Shown one piece after another: positions 30,947 to 37,962 of a stretch of DNA of 38,410 bases (positions are counted from its first letter, which is position 1; every line of letters begins with the position of its first letter). The notes beneath the pieces are model-generated. The model saw only the letters and a program-made list of their open reading frames with translations. It ran no database searches and was not told the DNA's origin. The stretch spans positions 1 through 38,410 of the forward strand of contig JASBSU010000034.1 of assembly GCA_030148725.1 (NCBI GenBank). Reading direction: 5' to 3'. Origin of the DNA: Hyphomicrobium sp. GTDB taxonomy: Bacteria; Pseudomonadota; Alphaproteobacteria; Rhizobiales; Hyphomicrobiaceae. The position numbers were made by a program, and so were the translations under genes.

Positions 30947-31148
30947 TCCCTCTTCGACGCTCAGCGCGCGCCTCAGATTCTCTCAGTTTGCGCCAGTTTC
31001 GCGACGTCGGAAGCTGACGCGGTGGCTTTGTCCCAGGCGAGCGCTGCGCCTTGGTGGTTGGCGCGCGTGCCGATGCGCTCTTGTTGAGCTGCAAGATGAC
31101 CCACCCAACAACCCCGAGCGACAGCAGCGCAATCGCGTCCCAGCTCAT
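30936..31148 (-). CDS. Small single-pass membrane protein
   Basis: 70 residues from ATG 31148, overlapping the lipoprotein stop by 4 bases (ATGA). Residues 4 to 22 are hydrophobic (DAIALLSLGVVGWVILQL), and the remainder is strongly basic with many Arg/Lys/Ser/Pro. The coupled lipoprotein plus membrane protein pair resembles spanin partners in size. However, the cytoplasmic-looking basic tail and the early-region position, far from the lysozyme, argue against that. An immunity or exclusion role is equally possible. Family not recognised. Confidence 0.6.
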   Translation of the reverse strand: MSWDAIALLSLGVVGWVILQLNKSASARAPTTKAQRSPGTKPPRQLPTSRNWRKLRESEARAERRRGMVQ

Positions 31149-31477
31149 TGCCTCACCGTGCACGTCGTCTGGCCGGTCACCCCGACCTTGTCGTTGCAGT
31201 TGACCTTGTAGCTCTGCGGCACGCCCGGAGCCGCCGTACGGGCAGTTGCCGCCGGGGCCGCCGAGTACGCCTGTCCCACGCTGCCGATCGCATTGCCGGC
31301 AGCCATCAGCGCGCCGGCCTCAGCAACGCGCTGCTGCTGTTTAAGGTCCGCGATGCGCACACAGCGATCGAAGGCCGACTGGTCGGTCAACTTCTGGCAC
31401 TCGGCCAAATCCATCCCGTGCCAGTCCGGCGCGCAAGCCGCGCATGCAATGACTGCGGTGGCGAATATCAGGCGCAT
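31145..31477 (-). CDS. Phage lipoprotein
   Basis: 110 residues. The N-terminal signal MRLIFATAVIACAACAPDWH has a lipobox-like VIAC or AAC, giving lipidation at Cys12 or Cys15. The mature part has Cys pairs (ECQK...FDRCVRI), a helical stretch and a Gly/Ala/Ser-rich region (LMAAGNAIGSVGQAYSAAPA), ending in NCNDKVGVTGQTTCTV. Its start overlaps the end of the upstream zinc-finger gene by 10 bases. Prophage lipoproteins in early regions often alter the host surface or exclude superinfecting phage, which is the likely but unproven role. Confidence 0.7.
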   Translation of the reverse strand: MRLIFATAVIACAACAPDWHGMDLAECQKLTDQSAFDRCVRIADLKQQQRVAEAGALMAAGNAIGSVGQAYSAAPAATARTAAPGVPQSYKVNCNDKVGVTGQTTCTVRQ

Positions 31478-32613
31478 ATCTTACCCCCGGTTGTGCTCAC
31501 AACATCGGTAGGTGATTCGTCGCTCGCGGCGAACAGGTCGAGCGCACCATCCACGCCAGCCTTGATGCGCTTGAGCTTGTCGCGGACCTTCACGCCGATG
31601 CGCCGCAGCTCTACCGGATCGTCGATGTCGTCGATGCTGCGGGCCGGTATCGCGCCGCGGTCCTGCAACCAGCGCACGAACAACGGGATCGGGTCAGCGC
31701 CGCGAGCGCGGTTCTCGATCCATGGCACCATGCGCAAGTTCTCGCGCACGTAGTCGCCGGCCGGGTCGATCTTATCCGGGCTCTGCTTGAACGGCCACGA
31801 GCCCACCCACCCCTTCGGCCTCTTGTAGAAGCGGTATCCATCCGCAATGGCCTTCGCGAGCAGCAGCTTCGTGTCGGCCTTCGACAGATGGACGCGCCGC
31901 CACGGGTTTGTGCGCTCGCCCTTCTGTTCCCACGACTTGCCGTCGCTACGGGCCTTTGCGCTGCGCATATCGCGGAGAAAGCCGTTCACCAGCTCGTCGT
32001 TGTCCTCAACTTCGAGCTGGGCCGGGTCCAGCGCCGCATGGGCTCGCGCCTGAGCCGCCAGGCGCTCATCGCGCAGCTGCTGCTTCTGCTCGCGCGTACG
32101 GGCGCCGCGACTTTGTCTGCGCACCTTGTCACCACCAGGCGTCTCGCCGTCGTTGGTCACAACGACTTTGTGGTCGGACTCAGTAATGACGATGACGGTG
32201 CTCTTGGGGACCGGTGGCACGAGCGCGCGCAAGTCACGCCCTGGGTCGCCGCCGCGCTTGTAGACCTCGACGCTGACGTCGGTCTGGGCGATGTTGCGCG
32301 TGGGGAGACCGAGATTGCGGCGGGCGAAGAATTCGATGGCGTTAGTGGCTGCCTCCCCCTTGTCAAGCTCGCCCCGCCTGACAGCTGTGAACACACGAGC
32401 GCCCCCGGTCGTGCACGCCCTGCAGTTTGACAGAAGTCGGCCGGAGCGAGGTTTTCCATCTTTGTGTGTGCAGGGCCTCGAATAGGGAAAATAGGCCCTC
32501 GTCTCGGGCCACTCCAGCTCGCAGCACTTGCACCGCTTGCGCGTCACCGCCTCGTCACCAGTAAACGCTGTTACTGGGCCTGAGCCGCCATCAACAACCC
32601 CCACAGACTCCAC
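31468..32613 (-). CDS. Zinc-finger / HNH-endonuclease-like protein
   Basis: 381 residues from GTG 32613 with AGAGGA 6 bases upstream; GTG 32547 with GGTGA is an alternative that would leave palindrome copy 13 outside the gene. The N-terminus has CKCCELEW and, about 40 residues later, SNCRACTTG, a likely zinc knuckle pair. A variable charged middle (residues 120 to 220) leads to FKQSPDKIDPAGDYVRENLR then MVPWIENRARGAD. This matches the closing strand of phage HNH nucleases (SvDRID-x-GY-x-x-gNv-x-x-v-x-x-x-N), but the usual His pair is not obvious. It is the first gene of the right early block, behind an operator-controlled promoter. Confidence 0.65.
   Translation of the reverse strand: MESVGVVDGGSGPVTAFTGDEAVTRKRCKCCELEWPETRAYFPYSRPCTHKDGKPRSGRLLSNCRACTTGGARVFTAVRRGELDKGEAATNAIEFFARRNLGLPTRNIAQTDVSVEVYKRGGDPGRDLRALVPPVPKSTVIVITESDHKVVVTNDGETPGGDKVRRQSRGARTREQKQQLRDERLAAQARAHAALDPAQLEVEDNDELVNGFLRDMRSAKARSDGKSWEQKGERTNPWRRVHLSKADTKLLLAKAIADGYRFYKRPKGWVGSWPFKQSPDKIDPAGDYVRENLRMVPWIENRARGADPIPLFVRWLQDRGAIPARSIDDIDDPVELRRIGVKVRDKLKRIKAGVDGALDLFAASDESPTDVVSTTGGKICA
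32559..32576. repeat. Dispersed palindrome, copy 13 (6-base spacer)
   Basis: CAGTAAacgctgTTACTG: perfect 6-base arms, near the start of the zinc-finger gene or just upstream if its start is 32547. It shares CAGTAAACGC with the repressor-region operator at 28755. It is the last copy before the attachment site. Confidence 0.75.
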
Positions 32614-32622
32614 AGCATTCCT

Positions 32623-32674
32623 CTACTGTTGCGTTTGCCTTCCAACGTGTACAGCAAACGCAACAGTAGGTCAA
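32623..32674 (-). promoter_or_regulatory. Right early promoter with 15-bp inverted operator
   Basis: CTACTGTTGCGTTTG (32623) and its exact complement CAAACGCAACAGTAG (32655) are separated by 17 bases. On the - strand TTGACC (32674 to 32669), 17 bases, TACACG (32651 to 32646) forms a promoter. One operator arm lies in the spacer and the other just past the start. The rest of the 32614 to 32989 gap holds only the attachment site. Confidence 0.7.
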
Positions 32675-32812
32675 CCACATCCGTCGTTTCCTCCGTCGTT
32701 CGTGGTGGATGTTCTCGGGCAGTTCACCAAACGCCCCTTAAGAAAGAACGTCAATTCAGCGGCACAATATGCCGAAAACGATCACAAAAATGCAGAAGGC
32801 AGCAAATCTAAG

Positions 32813-32863
32813 ACTGCCCTCCGAAGGCAGAGGCCAGGGGTTCGAATCCCTTCGGGTGCGCCA
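32813..32863 (+). other. 3' fragment of tRNA-Arg(CCG): attachment site
   Basis: Anticodon stem CTGCC/GGCAG with loop CTCCGAA (anticodon CCG, 32821 to 32823), T arm AGGGG-TTCGAAT-CCCTT, acceptor strand CGGGTGC, discriminator G and encoded CCA. The D arm and 5' acceptor strand are absent: upstream sequence does not pair. This is the core left when an element integrates into the 3' half of a tRNA gene. It is att right for the prophage and att left for the next element. Confidence 0.85.
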
Positions 32864-32989
32864 AAATCCGTTCCTCTCCAGCATTGTATTTACGGCATAA
32901 ATTGCTATCCTACGGTGATTCCGGGGCGTTTTGCTGCGTTGCTGACCTAACCCGTTGCACAACCCGCAGCACAACCGGATCACAATTTC

Positions 32990-34309
32990 ATGCCCCGCAT
33001 TCCAGATCTCGCGCCCCACAAGCGCCGCGGCTATTGGTATCTCGCGCGCAAGGTGCCCAAGCGCTATCAGCGCTTCGACAACCGCACCGTTGTCTTTCGC
33101 AGCACCAACATCGCCATTGCTGACGACCCCCGCGGAATCGCGGCCCGCGCCGCAATCCAACGCCTCAACGACATTCTAGAAAGCGAATGGCGAACGCTCG
33201 CCGGCGAACCAGAAGACCCTAGGGTCGTCTACGCCCGCAGCCTGGAGATCGTAAGGCGTCTGGGTATTCCCTACCTGGAAACGCCAAACGTCGTGGAGCT
33301 TCCCGACCACGAATTCTATGGACGGCTGGACATACTCAAACCCGCCGCGACCCAGCAAAATGTAGCGGCCGTCCTAGGCGCCGCCCCTAAGCCCACCTTC
33401 ATGGTGTCGGGGCTTCTCACATCATTCGAATCCGCCCAAGCCACATTGCTCATCAAGAAGTCACCCCGCCAATTGAAGAAATGGCGCAAGGAGCGCGACT
33501 CCGCGCTGAACAACTTCCTCAAAGTCATCGGCGGCGACAAAGCTGTGACAAACCTCACTCTAAGCGACGCCCACGCCTGGCAAGATCACTGGAAGGCTAA
33601 AGCCGTCGCCAAAGAGGGGAAGGTCAAAGTCCACACCGCGAACCGCAACATCAGCCGCATCGCCGTCATGGTGGATTCGATCAACACGCAGCACAGGCTT
33701 CAAATGCCGAAGCTCTTCCAGGAGCTTTACCTGCCCGGTGGTGATGACACCGGCCAACGCATTGCGTTTGAACTGGAGTACATCCAAAAAGTGCTACTTG
33801 CAGACGGCAGGCTCGACGGCCTCAATCATGAGGCACGCCGCATCCTCTATGCCATGGTGGAGACCGGGCTTCGCATTTCAGAAGCCTGCAGCCTGACGAA
33901 AACCACCATCATCCTCGACCACCAAGTACCCCACGTCCTTGTCACCGAGGAACATCGCGAGGCGAAGACCAAAGATTCGCTGCGACCGGTTCCCCTTGTC
34001 GGCGTGTCCCTTATGGCCTTCAAAGCCCAGCCGGAAGGCTTCCCAACCTACTTCGACAAAAACGCGACGGTATCGGCCACCGTCAACAAATACCTCAGAG
34101 AAAACGGCCTTCTACCCAACGGGGAGACCCTCTACTCGCTACGCCACTCCTTTGAGGACCGCCTGACTGCCGTTGAAGCCCCGGAAAAGGTTGTCGCCTC
34201 GCTCATGGGGCACAAGTGGTATCGACCCAAGTACGGCAAGGGTCCCACCCTTGAGCAAAAAGCTCACTGGCTGAACGAAATCGCTTTCAAGCCGCCACTC
34301 AAAGTATGA
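32990..34309 (+). CDS. int: Tyrosine recombinase / integrase
   Basis: 439 residues. The N-terminus (HKRRGYWYLARKVPKRYQRF) is the arm-type or DUF6538-like domain found on many integrases. Residues about 150 to 240 form a SAM-like core-binding domain. The catalytic part has ETGLRISEAC (first Arg), LYSLRHSFEDRL (second Arg and His, with Tyr in the usual first His place), LMGHKWYRPKYGKG (His and the likely nucleophile Tyr). It catalyses insertion and excision at the adjacent tRNA-Arg site. Its place to the right of the tRNA fragment assigns it to the second element rather than to the prophage. The 3' end overlaps a convergent small gene by 46 bases. Confidence 0.88.
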   Translation: MPRIPDLAPHKRRGYWYLARKVPKRYQRFDNRTVVFRSTNIAIADDPRGIAARAAIQRLNDILESEWRTLAGEPEDPRVVYARSLEIVRRLGIPYLETPNVVELPDHEFYGRLDILKPAATQQNVAAVLGAAPKPTFMVSGLLTSFESAQATLLIKKSPRQLKKWRKERDSALNNFLKVIGGDKAVTNLTLSDAHAWQDHWKAKAVAKEGKVKVHTANRNISRIAVMVDSINTQHRLQMPKLFQELYLPGGDDTGQRIAFELEYIQKVLLADGRLDGLNHEARRILYAMVETGLRISEACSLTKTTIILDHQVPHVLVTEEHREAKTKDSLRPVPLVGVSLMAFKAQPEGFPTYFDKNATVSATVNKYLRENGLLPNGETLYSLRHSFEDRLTAVEAPEKVVASLMGHKWYRPKYGKGPTLEQKAHWLNEIAFKPPLKV

Positions 34310-34515
34310 TTTTTAGCCAATGAGCTTTCCAATATGCGGCGCGCTCGCAGGACAGGATCACCGCGAAGCGACATTTCCAAATCCCTTTCCACCCGGTCCA
34401 ACACCGCGACGTATTTGGCCCCAAACTCCGCCACCAAATAAGCCGCAAAAACTCTATAAGCCGCCAATTCCTCTGGCGAAATATATCGAGTGGGGGTGTT
34501 TGCCGTTGTCGTCAT
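34264..34515 (-). CDS. Small hypothetical protein convergent with integrase
   Basis: 83 residues with a protein-like sequence: TRYISPEELAAYRVFAAYLV then AEFGAKYVAVLDRVERDLEM, probably all helical, ending in a Ser-rich tail. The gene runs against the integrase and overlaps its 3' end. No family is recognised. Small helical proteins in this position can be excision or regulatory factors, but nothing here shows that. Confidence 0.6.
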   Translation of the reverse strand: MTTTANTPTRYISPEELAAYRVFAAYLVAEFGAKYVAVLDRVERDLEMSLRGDPVLRARRILESSLAKNHTLSGGLKAISFSQ

Positions 34516-34630
34516 CGCAAAACGATGAGACCGCCATTACCCGACATCAAGAGGCAGAAATTATGCCCCGTCCCCGACCGTAGATCCTCAAGATTCCGCC
34601 GTACCGCACCGTAACTGACAATTGCGTGAA

Positions 34631-34879
34631 CTACCGCTCTTTCTGCCCTCGCAGCCAATCATTCAGGTCCGCCACGTCGTACAACACCATCCGCCGCCGC
34701 CCCCGTCCTATTCGGAAAAACGGCGGACCACCGCCTTCGTAACGGTAGTCCTCCAGCGTCCGCGCGCTCATACGCAAGTATTCCGCTGCTTCCGAAGACG
34801 TCAGCAACGTCATTCGGCCAGCTGTTGGCGGAACTTGTTTTCCCGAGCCACAACCATCATTACTTGCAGCAGCCATCAT
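34631..34879 (-). CDS. AlpA/excisionase-like helix-turn-helix regulator
   Basis: 82 residues from ATG 34879. Other starts are ATG 34876, GTG 34897 and ATG 34813 (about 60 residues, the usual family length). The C-terminal 60 residues are a MerR/AlpA-type domain: TSSEAAEYLRMSARTLEDYR forms the helix-turn-helix, and GGGPPFFRIGRGRRRMVLYD the wing, followed by VADLNDWLRGQ. Such proteins bend att DNA or activate integrase genes. Its location near the integrase fits an excisionase. It is divergent from the following + strand gene, with almost no gap between them. Confidence 0.78.
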   Translation of the reverse strand: MMAAASNDGCGSGKQVPPTAGRMTLLTSSEAAEYLRMSARTLEDYRYEGGGPPFFRIGRGRRRMVLYDVADLNDWLRGQKER

Positions 34880-34897
34880 CGCGAACGGTGCCCCCAC

Positions 34898-35422
34898 ATG
34901 CCGTCATCTGAGCTAAGCCAACTCCAAGCCGCTTGCAACGCCGCCCATGCACACTACAAGGCCGCCCGCACCACGTTGGCCGCAGCCATCAACGCATCAC
35001 CCGACCACGAGGTGGTTGCCGATATAGTCGCTTCTACCGAAGAATACGGCCTCCACGCCACCCTCAAGCGTGTTCGCACTAAAGACCCGAAAGTGGCCGC
35101 TGCCATCACCACACTTGTGACCGCCGCCGACGCCCTCAGCCTCGCCGTTTCCCAACGCGAGCTGCACCTGCTGCAATCAAAGCCAGACCACCAGCGCACC
35201 TTCGTTAGTGACGGACGGGAATACACGCTCAACGGGGATCACATTATCTGGGCCGACAGCCCGGACCGGCCTGAAAAAGTGGACATCCACAAACTGGATA
35301 AGCTGCCGTATTACGACACCATTGAAATGGACACGCCCGACCTCTCAACGCCGGTCATCGAAGACGATGAGGATGATGACGACGACGACAGCCCCCGCCG
35401 CCGCAAGGGCAGGGGCCGTTGA
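34898..35422 (+). CDS. Island protein of unknown family, paralogue A
   Basis: 174 residues from ATG 34898. The helical N-terminus LSQLQAACNAAHAHYKAART and the segment LSLAVSQRELHLLQSKPDHQ followed by RTFVSDGREYTLNGDHIIWA align with the next + strand gene, so the two are paralogues. The C-terminus is a strongly acidic run (IEDDEDDDDDDS) followed by a short basic end (PRRRKGRGR). No family is recognised. No catalytic or membrane feature is seen. Confidence 0.7.
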   Translation: MPSSELSQLQAACNAAHAHYKAARTTLAAAINASPDHEVVADIVASTEEYGLHATLKRVRTKDPKVAAAITTLVTAADALSLAVSQRELHLLQSKPDHQRTFVSDGREYTLNGDHIIWADSPDRPEKVDIHKLDKLPYYDTIEMDTPDLSTPVIEDDEDDDDDDSPRRRKGRGR

Positions 35423-35505
35423 CCTCTGCGCGGAATCATTGCCACCTTCATCCCTTTATCGACCTACGTCTGAATTGATTTATTGCTGCGGAGCCCCGTC
35501 CGCTT

Positions 35506-35883
35506 ATGGAAACCGCTATTATCCAGCCAGCCATACTCGCCCGCCTGCAGGAAGCCTGCGAACTTGCCCATAAGGATTACCGCGACGCCCGCAGCGCCAT
35601 AGCTGACGCCCTGGAAATCGAAGACCAAGGCGAAGTCGCCTTCATCATGACGGGCATGATGCTGCTCAACGCCAAGCCCGAGATAAAGCCTGCCGAACCC
35701 ATCGCCTTCTTGCGTGCCCTGAAAGGTGCAGTTGCCGCTTGGCATGCGCTTGATCACGCGGTTGCCCGACGCGAGGACTACCTTTGTGCGCTGGATGCCG
35801 CCCACCAGCGCGTCACCGTCGAAGACGGCCGGGAATTCATAGTTGCCGCCGACGGTAGCCGCACCATCTTGCGGGACCGATAA
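35506..35883 (+). CDS. Island protein of unknown family, paralogue B
   Basis: 125 residues, with GGAG upstream of ATG 35506. ILARLQEACELAHKDYRDAR aligns with paralogue A (LQ-ACn-AH-x-Y-x-AR), and AVARREDYLCALDAAHQRVT then VEDGREFIVAADGSRTI aligns with its AV-x-RE-x-x-L...HQR...DGRE end. It lacks the acidic tail of A. Function unknown. Followed 13 bases later by the convergent PIN toxin gene. Confidence 0.7.
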   Translation: METAIIQPAILARLQEACELAHKDYRDARSAIADALEIEDQGEVAFIMTGMMLLNAKPEIKPAEPIAFLRALKGAVAAWHALDHAVARREDYLCALDAAHQRVTVEDGREFIVAADGSRTILRDR

Positions 35884-35896
35884 CACCGGCCAACAG

Positions 35897-36472
35897 CTAA
35901 TTCGGCAGCAGCACCCGCATCAACGCCGCAAACCCCCGCAGGTGGGCATTCTCCAGCCGCTCGCAATATTCCGCTTTGTCAAACGGCGGTGCCGACAGCG
36001 ACCGCCTCACCCGATCGACCACGCCTATGATGCCTTCGGCATCCTGCGTCACCAACCGCACCAGGAAAACATCCGGGTGTTCCACACGGATGCCTGTTCC
36101 ACAGTTGGCAATGATCTGTTCCGGGAAATCCTTCAGGTTCCGCGTCACCAGCACATCGCAGTTGCCGTAAAGGGCTCCTGCAAGAACATGCTCATCATCA
36201 GGATCGGGCAGCCCCCTTATCGGCGCATCATTCGGCACACTGACCAGGCTATCAGGCGTCGCGGCTTTCATCGCCTCCACCAGCCGCATGGTTTTCTTCT
36301 CATCGTACCCACGCCGAATGCGGGCCCGCGCCATCTCTTCCAGCACGCGGTCTGAAAACCTGAGGCTTATCCAGCCGCCGATGGACAGGTCCATGAAAAT
36401 ATCGCGCGCCGCCGCTCCATACAGAACGTCGGCGTCGGCAAAGACCCTTACAGCAGCGCTACCCGCACTCAT
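35897..36472 (-). CDS. PIN-domain toxin (VapC-like)
   Basis: 191 residues. The PIN-fold acidic residues are visible: FADADVLY near residues 11 to 18, an Glu pair in DRVLEEMARARI, and LPDPDDEHVLAGAL followed by CDVLVTRNLKDFPEQI, giving the usual D-E-D-D set. PIN toxins are RNases that cut tRNA or rRNA. The start overlaps the antitoxin stop by 4 bases (ATGA), so the pair is translationally coupled. Length is above a minimal VapC (about 130), with a helical C-terminal extension. Confidence 0.82.
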   Translation of the reverse strand: MSAGSAAVRVFADADVLYGAAARDIFMDLSIGGWISLRFSDRVLEEMARARIRRGYDEKKTMRLVEAMKAATPDSLVSVPNDAPIRGLPDPDDEHVLAGALYGNCDVLVTRNLKDFPEQIIANCGTGIRVEHPDVFLVRLVTQDAEGIIGVVDRVRRSLSAPPFDKAEYCERLENAHLRGFAALMRVLLPN

Positions 36473-36954
36473 TCACCGCGCCCGCCGCTCCGGTAATCCG
36501 ACTTGTCCAACGGCGCATCATCCACCGGGCCTTCGCGGTCGATCGCGTAGATTTCCTCCATGGCCGCACGCTGCTTGCCGAGCGCACCTTCCTTGTAGGC
36601 GTACACGGCGTCATAGGGGATGCGGTGGTGGTTGCCCACCATCCGGTGCGGAAGCGTGCCCTCCTGCACCAGCTTCATCACCAACATCCGCGATACCCCC
36701 AGCAGCTCTGCCGCTTCGTTCGGCGTGATCTCCGCCGCCAGGTCCGCCAGCACAACCGTCTTGCCCGCAGCCACCAGCGTCAGCAGATCCCGCACCAGCG
36801 GCACCACCTCGGGCGGAACCACCATGACAGCACCGGTCGAGGTGTTGCTCAAGGCCACGCCGCCGCCCGGCGTCATCAGTTCAAGGATGTTGCGGACCAC
36901 GGCAGCGCTTTCGCCGCTGACCGGTACCTGCTTGTGCAATGGGGACTTCTTCAT
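36469..36954 (-). CDS. Antitoxin with excisionase-type DNA-binding domain
   Basis: 161 residues. Residues about 79 to 130 carry TPNEAAELLGVSRMLVMKLV then EGTLPHRMVGNHHRIPYDAV, the excisionase/MerR-like helix-turn-helix seen in antitoxins paired with PIN toxins. The C-terminal acidic and basic tail (PVDDAPLDKSDYRSGGRGE) probably binds the toxin. It is the first gene of the pair and should repress its own promoter. Direct repeats lie just upstream. Confidence 0.8.
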   Translation of the reverse strand: MKKSPLHKQVPVSGESAAVVRNILELMTPGGGVALSNTSTGAVMVVPPEVVPLVRDLLTLVAAGKTVVLADLAAEITPNEAAELLGVSRMLVMKLVQEGTLPHRMVGNHHRIPYDAVYAYKEGALGKQRAAMEEIYAIDREGPVDDAPLDKSDYRSGGRGE

Positions 36955-36961
36955 GCTTACA

Positions 36962-37004
36962 GTATGGGGCGTAACTGCCGTACTTGCAATATCTGCCGTA
37001 CTTG
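36962..37004 (-). promoter_or_regulatory. Toxin-antitoxin promoter with direct-repeat operator
   Basis: CTGCCGTACTTG occurs at 36975 and 36993 (18-base period), with a partial third ATTGCCGTGC after it. On the - strand TTGCAA and CATACT at 17-base spacing give a possible promoter ending just before ATG 36954. The repeats probably bind the antitoxin. Confidence 0.55.
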
Positions 37005-37133
37005 ATTGCCGTGCGGAAATTGAATCTTCCCGGCAACACTCCCCTCCGGGGATGGGCCTTTACGGCCACCGCCTGCACACCTGTTAGGCAAGTTGTATTG
37101 CCGATGTGTACGGTGCCCTGCCTACGCTGCCGC

Positions 37134-37562
37134 ATGATCATCAGCCACACGGTCAACGTGGACGGAAAGCGGCGCATCTACCTTGGCGCCCAATCCTCCA
37201 TCGACACTTGGTTGGAGCCCAAGGAAGACGGCCGCCATTGGTCGGTCCGGTTCAACACTAGCGATTGCGGCTACCACAGCCGGGATGACGTCCTGCAGGC
37301 CATCATCGGGCAGATGAACCAACTTGCCAGGGCCCTTGCGGTAGAGCCCGAGCGCCTGGACGAGGTCACCTTCGATACCATCGCCGCGCTGCACACCGCT
37401 TCCAACACCCGAGAGCGCCGCATCCCGAGCCCGCAGAGGGACACCATCGAAACCGGCTTCATGGTCACGCCGCCCGGCGTTGCCCGTTCCAAAAACGATT
37501 TCTCGGCGCCGGACTTCCACAAGTATCACACCAAGGGTCGGTCACGCGGCAGCAAGCCCTGA
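37134..37562 (+). CDS. Hypothetical island protein
   Basis: 142 residues from ATG 37134; earlier in-frame starts at 37104 and 36984 would overlap the antitoxin promoter region and are less likely. MIISHTVNVDGKRRIYLGAQ and WSVRFNTSDCGYHSRDDVLQ suggest a small alpha/beta N-terminal domain, then a helical part (QMNQLARALAVEPERLDEVT) and a basic C-terminus (HTKGRSRGSKP). No family is recognised. No ribosome-binding site stands out. Confidence 0.55.
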   Translation: MIISHTVNVDGKRRIYLGAQSSIDTWLEPKEDGRHWSVRFNTSDCGYHSRDDVLQAIIGQMNQLARALAVEPERLDEVTFDTIAALHTASNTRERRIPSPQRDTIETGFMVTPPGVARSKNDFSAPDFHKYHTKGRSRGSKP

Positions 37563-37649
37563 TTCATATTCGGCGCGAATCGCTCCAACCTGCCCCCCCA
37601 CACACCTGTCCGTTTCAGAAGCCGCGCCCACTCCGGACAGGGAGGCCCC

Positions 37650-37958
37650 ATGGCCAAGCCGCTCTTCTACACCGTTGGCGATTTCAGCCCATCCAGCGGC
37701 CAACAGTTCGACCTCCAGTCACCCTATACCGTCTATTCGGCAACCAACTTCGGAACCGAAAGCCGCGACTACGCGCCATACTTCGGTTTCGCTGAATCCC
37801 TCGCGCGTTCCTACGCCGAGTATGACGACGAAGGCCTGCAGACCGACATCATCCAAATTTGGGACCAGCACAACCGCTTGGCCGTGGACATGCGGCGCGC
37901 CAATGCCAAGGCCTTCAACGTGACCTATCACCGGGATTTCGCATACCGATTGAAGTGA
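37650..37958 (+). CDS. Hypothetical island protein
   Basis: 102 residues, with a strong GGGAGG 7 to 8 bases before ATG, so a real gene is likely. The sequence is acidic and aromatic-rich (PYTVYSATNFGTESRDYAPY; FGFAESLARSYAEYDDEGL), with no membrane segment or Cys. Family not recognised. A bidirectional hairpin follows the stop. Confidence 0.65.
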   Translation: MAKPLFYTVGDFSPSSGQQFDLQSPYTVYSATNFGTESRDYAPYFGFAESLARSYAEYDDEGLQTDIIQIWDQHNRLAVDMRRANAKAFNVTYHRDFAYRLK

Positions 37959-37962
37959 AGAC

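Larger units (their letters stand above)
1..32863. mobile_element. Prophage (podovirus-like), left end outside window
   Basis: A contiguous block of phage genes: head, tail, lysis, recombination, repressor and early genes. It ends at a partial tRNA-Arg copy that acts as the right attachment site. The terminase and any integrase of this phage are not in the window and must lie to the left or be missing. Thirteen copies of a dispersed palindrome mark the block and stop at its edge. Most structural genes overlap or abut, and no obvious inactivating lesion is seen except a possible slip in the RuvC-like gene. The podovirus assignment rests on the portal, gp4-like adaptor, gp10-like hub and ejection-protein order, and on the absence of tail-tube, sheath and tape-measure genes. 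Confidence 0.88.

Noticed and set aside
505-32576. Palindromes as Type I restriction sites
   Set aside because: Type I sites are normally asymmetric. The conserved outer bases and placement on gene junctions fit a dimeric regulator better.
1-32863. Diversity-generating retroelement
   Set aside because: No reverse transcriptase gene and no template/variable repeat pair were seen near the fibre or adhesin genes.
32813-32863. Functional tRNA-Arg gene
   Set aside because: The D arm and 5' acceptor strand are absent; only the 3' portion is present.
32756-33160. Antisense frame across the tRNA fragment and integrase start
   Set aside because: It reads through the tRNA fragment and its sequence is not protein-like.
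32990-34309. Integrase as part of the phage at 1 to 32863
   Set aside because: It lies on the far side of the tRNA fragment, has no prophage palindromes around it and leads into island-type genes. A left-end phage integrase outside the window is more likely.
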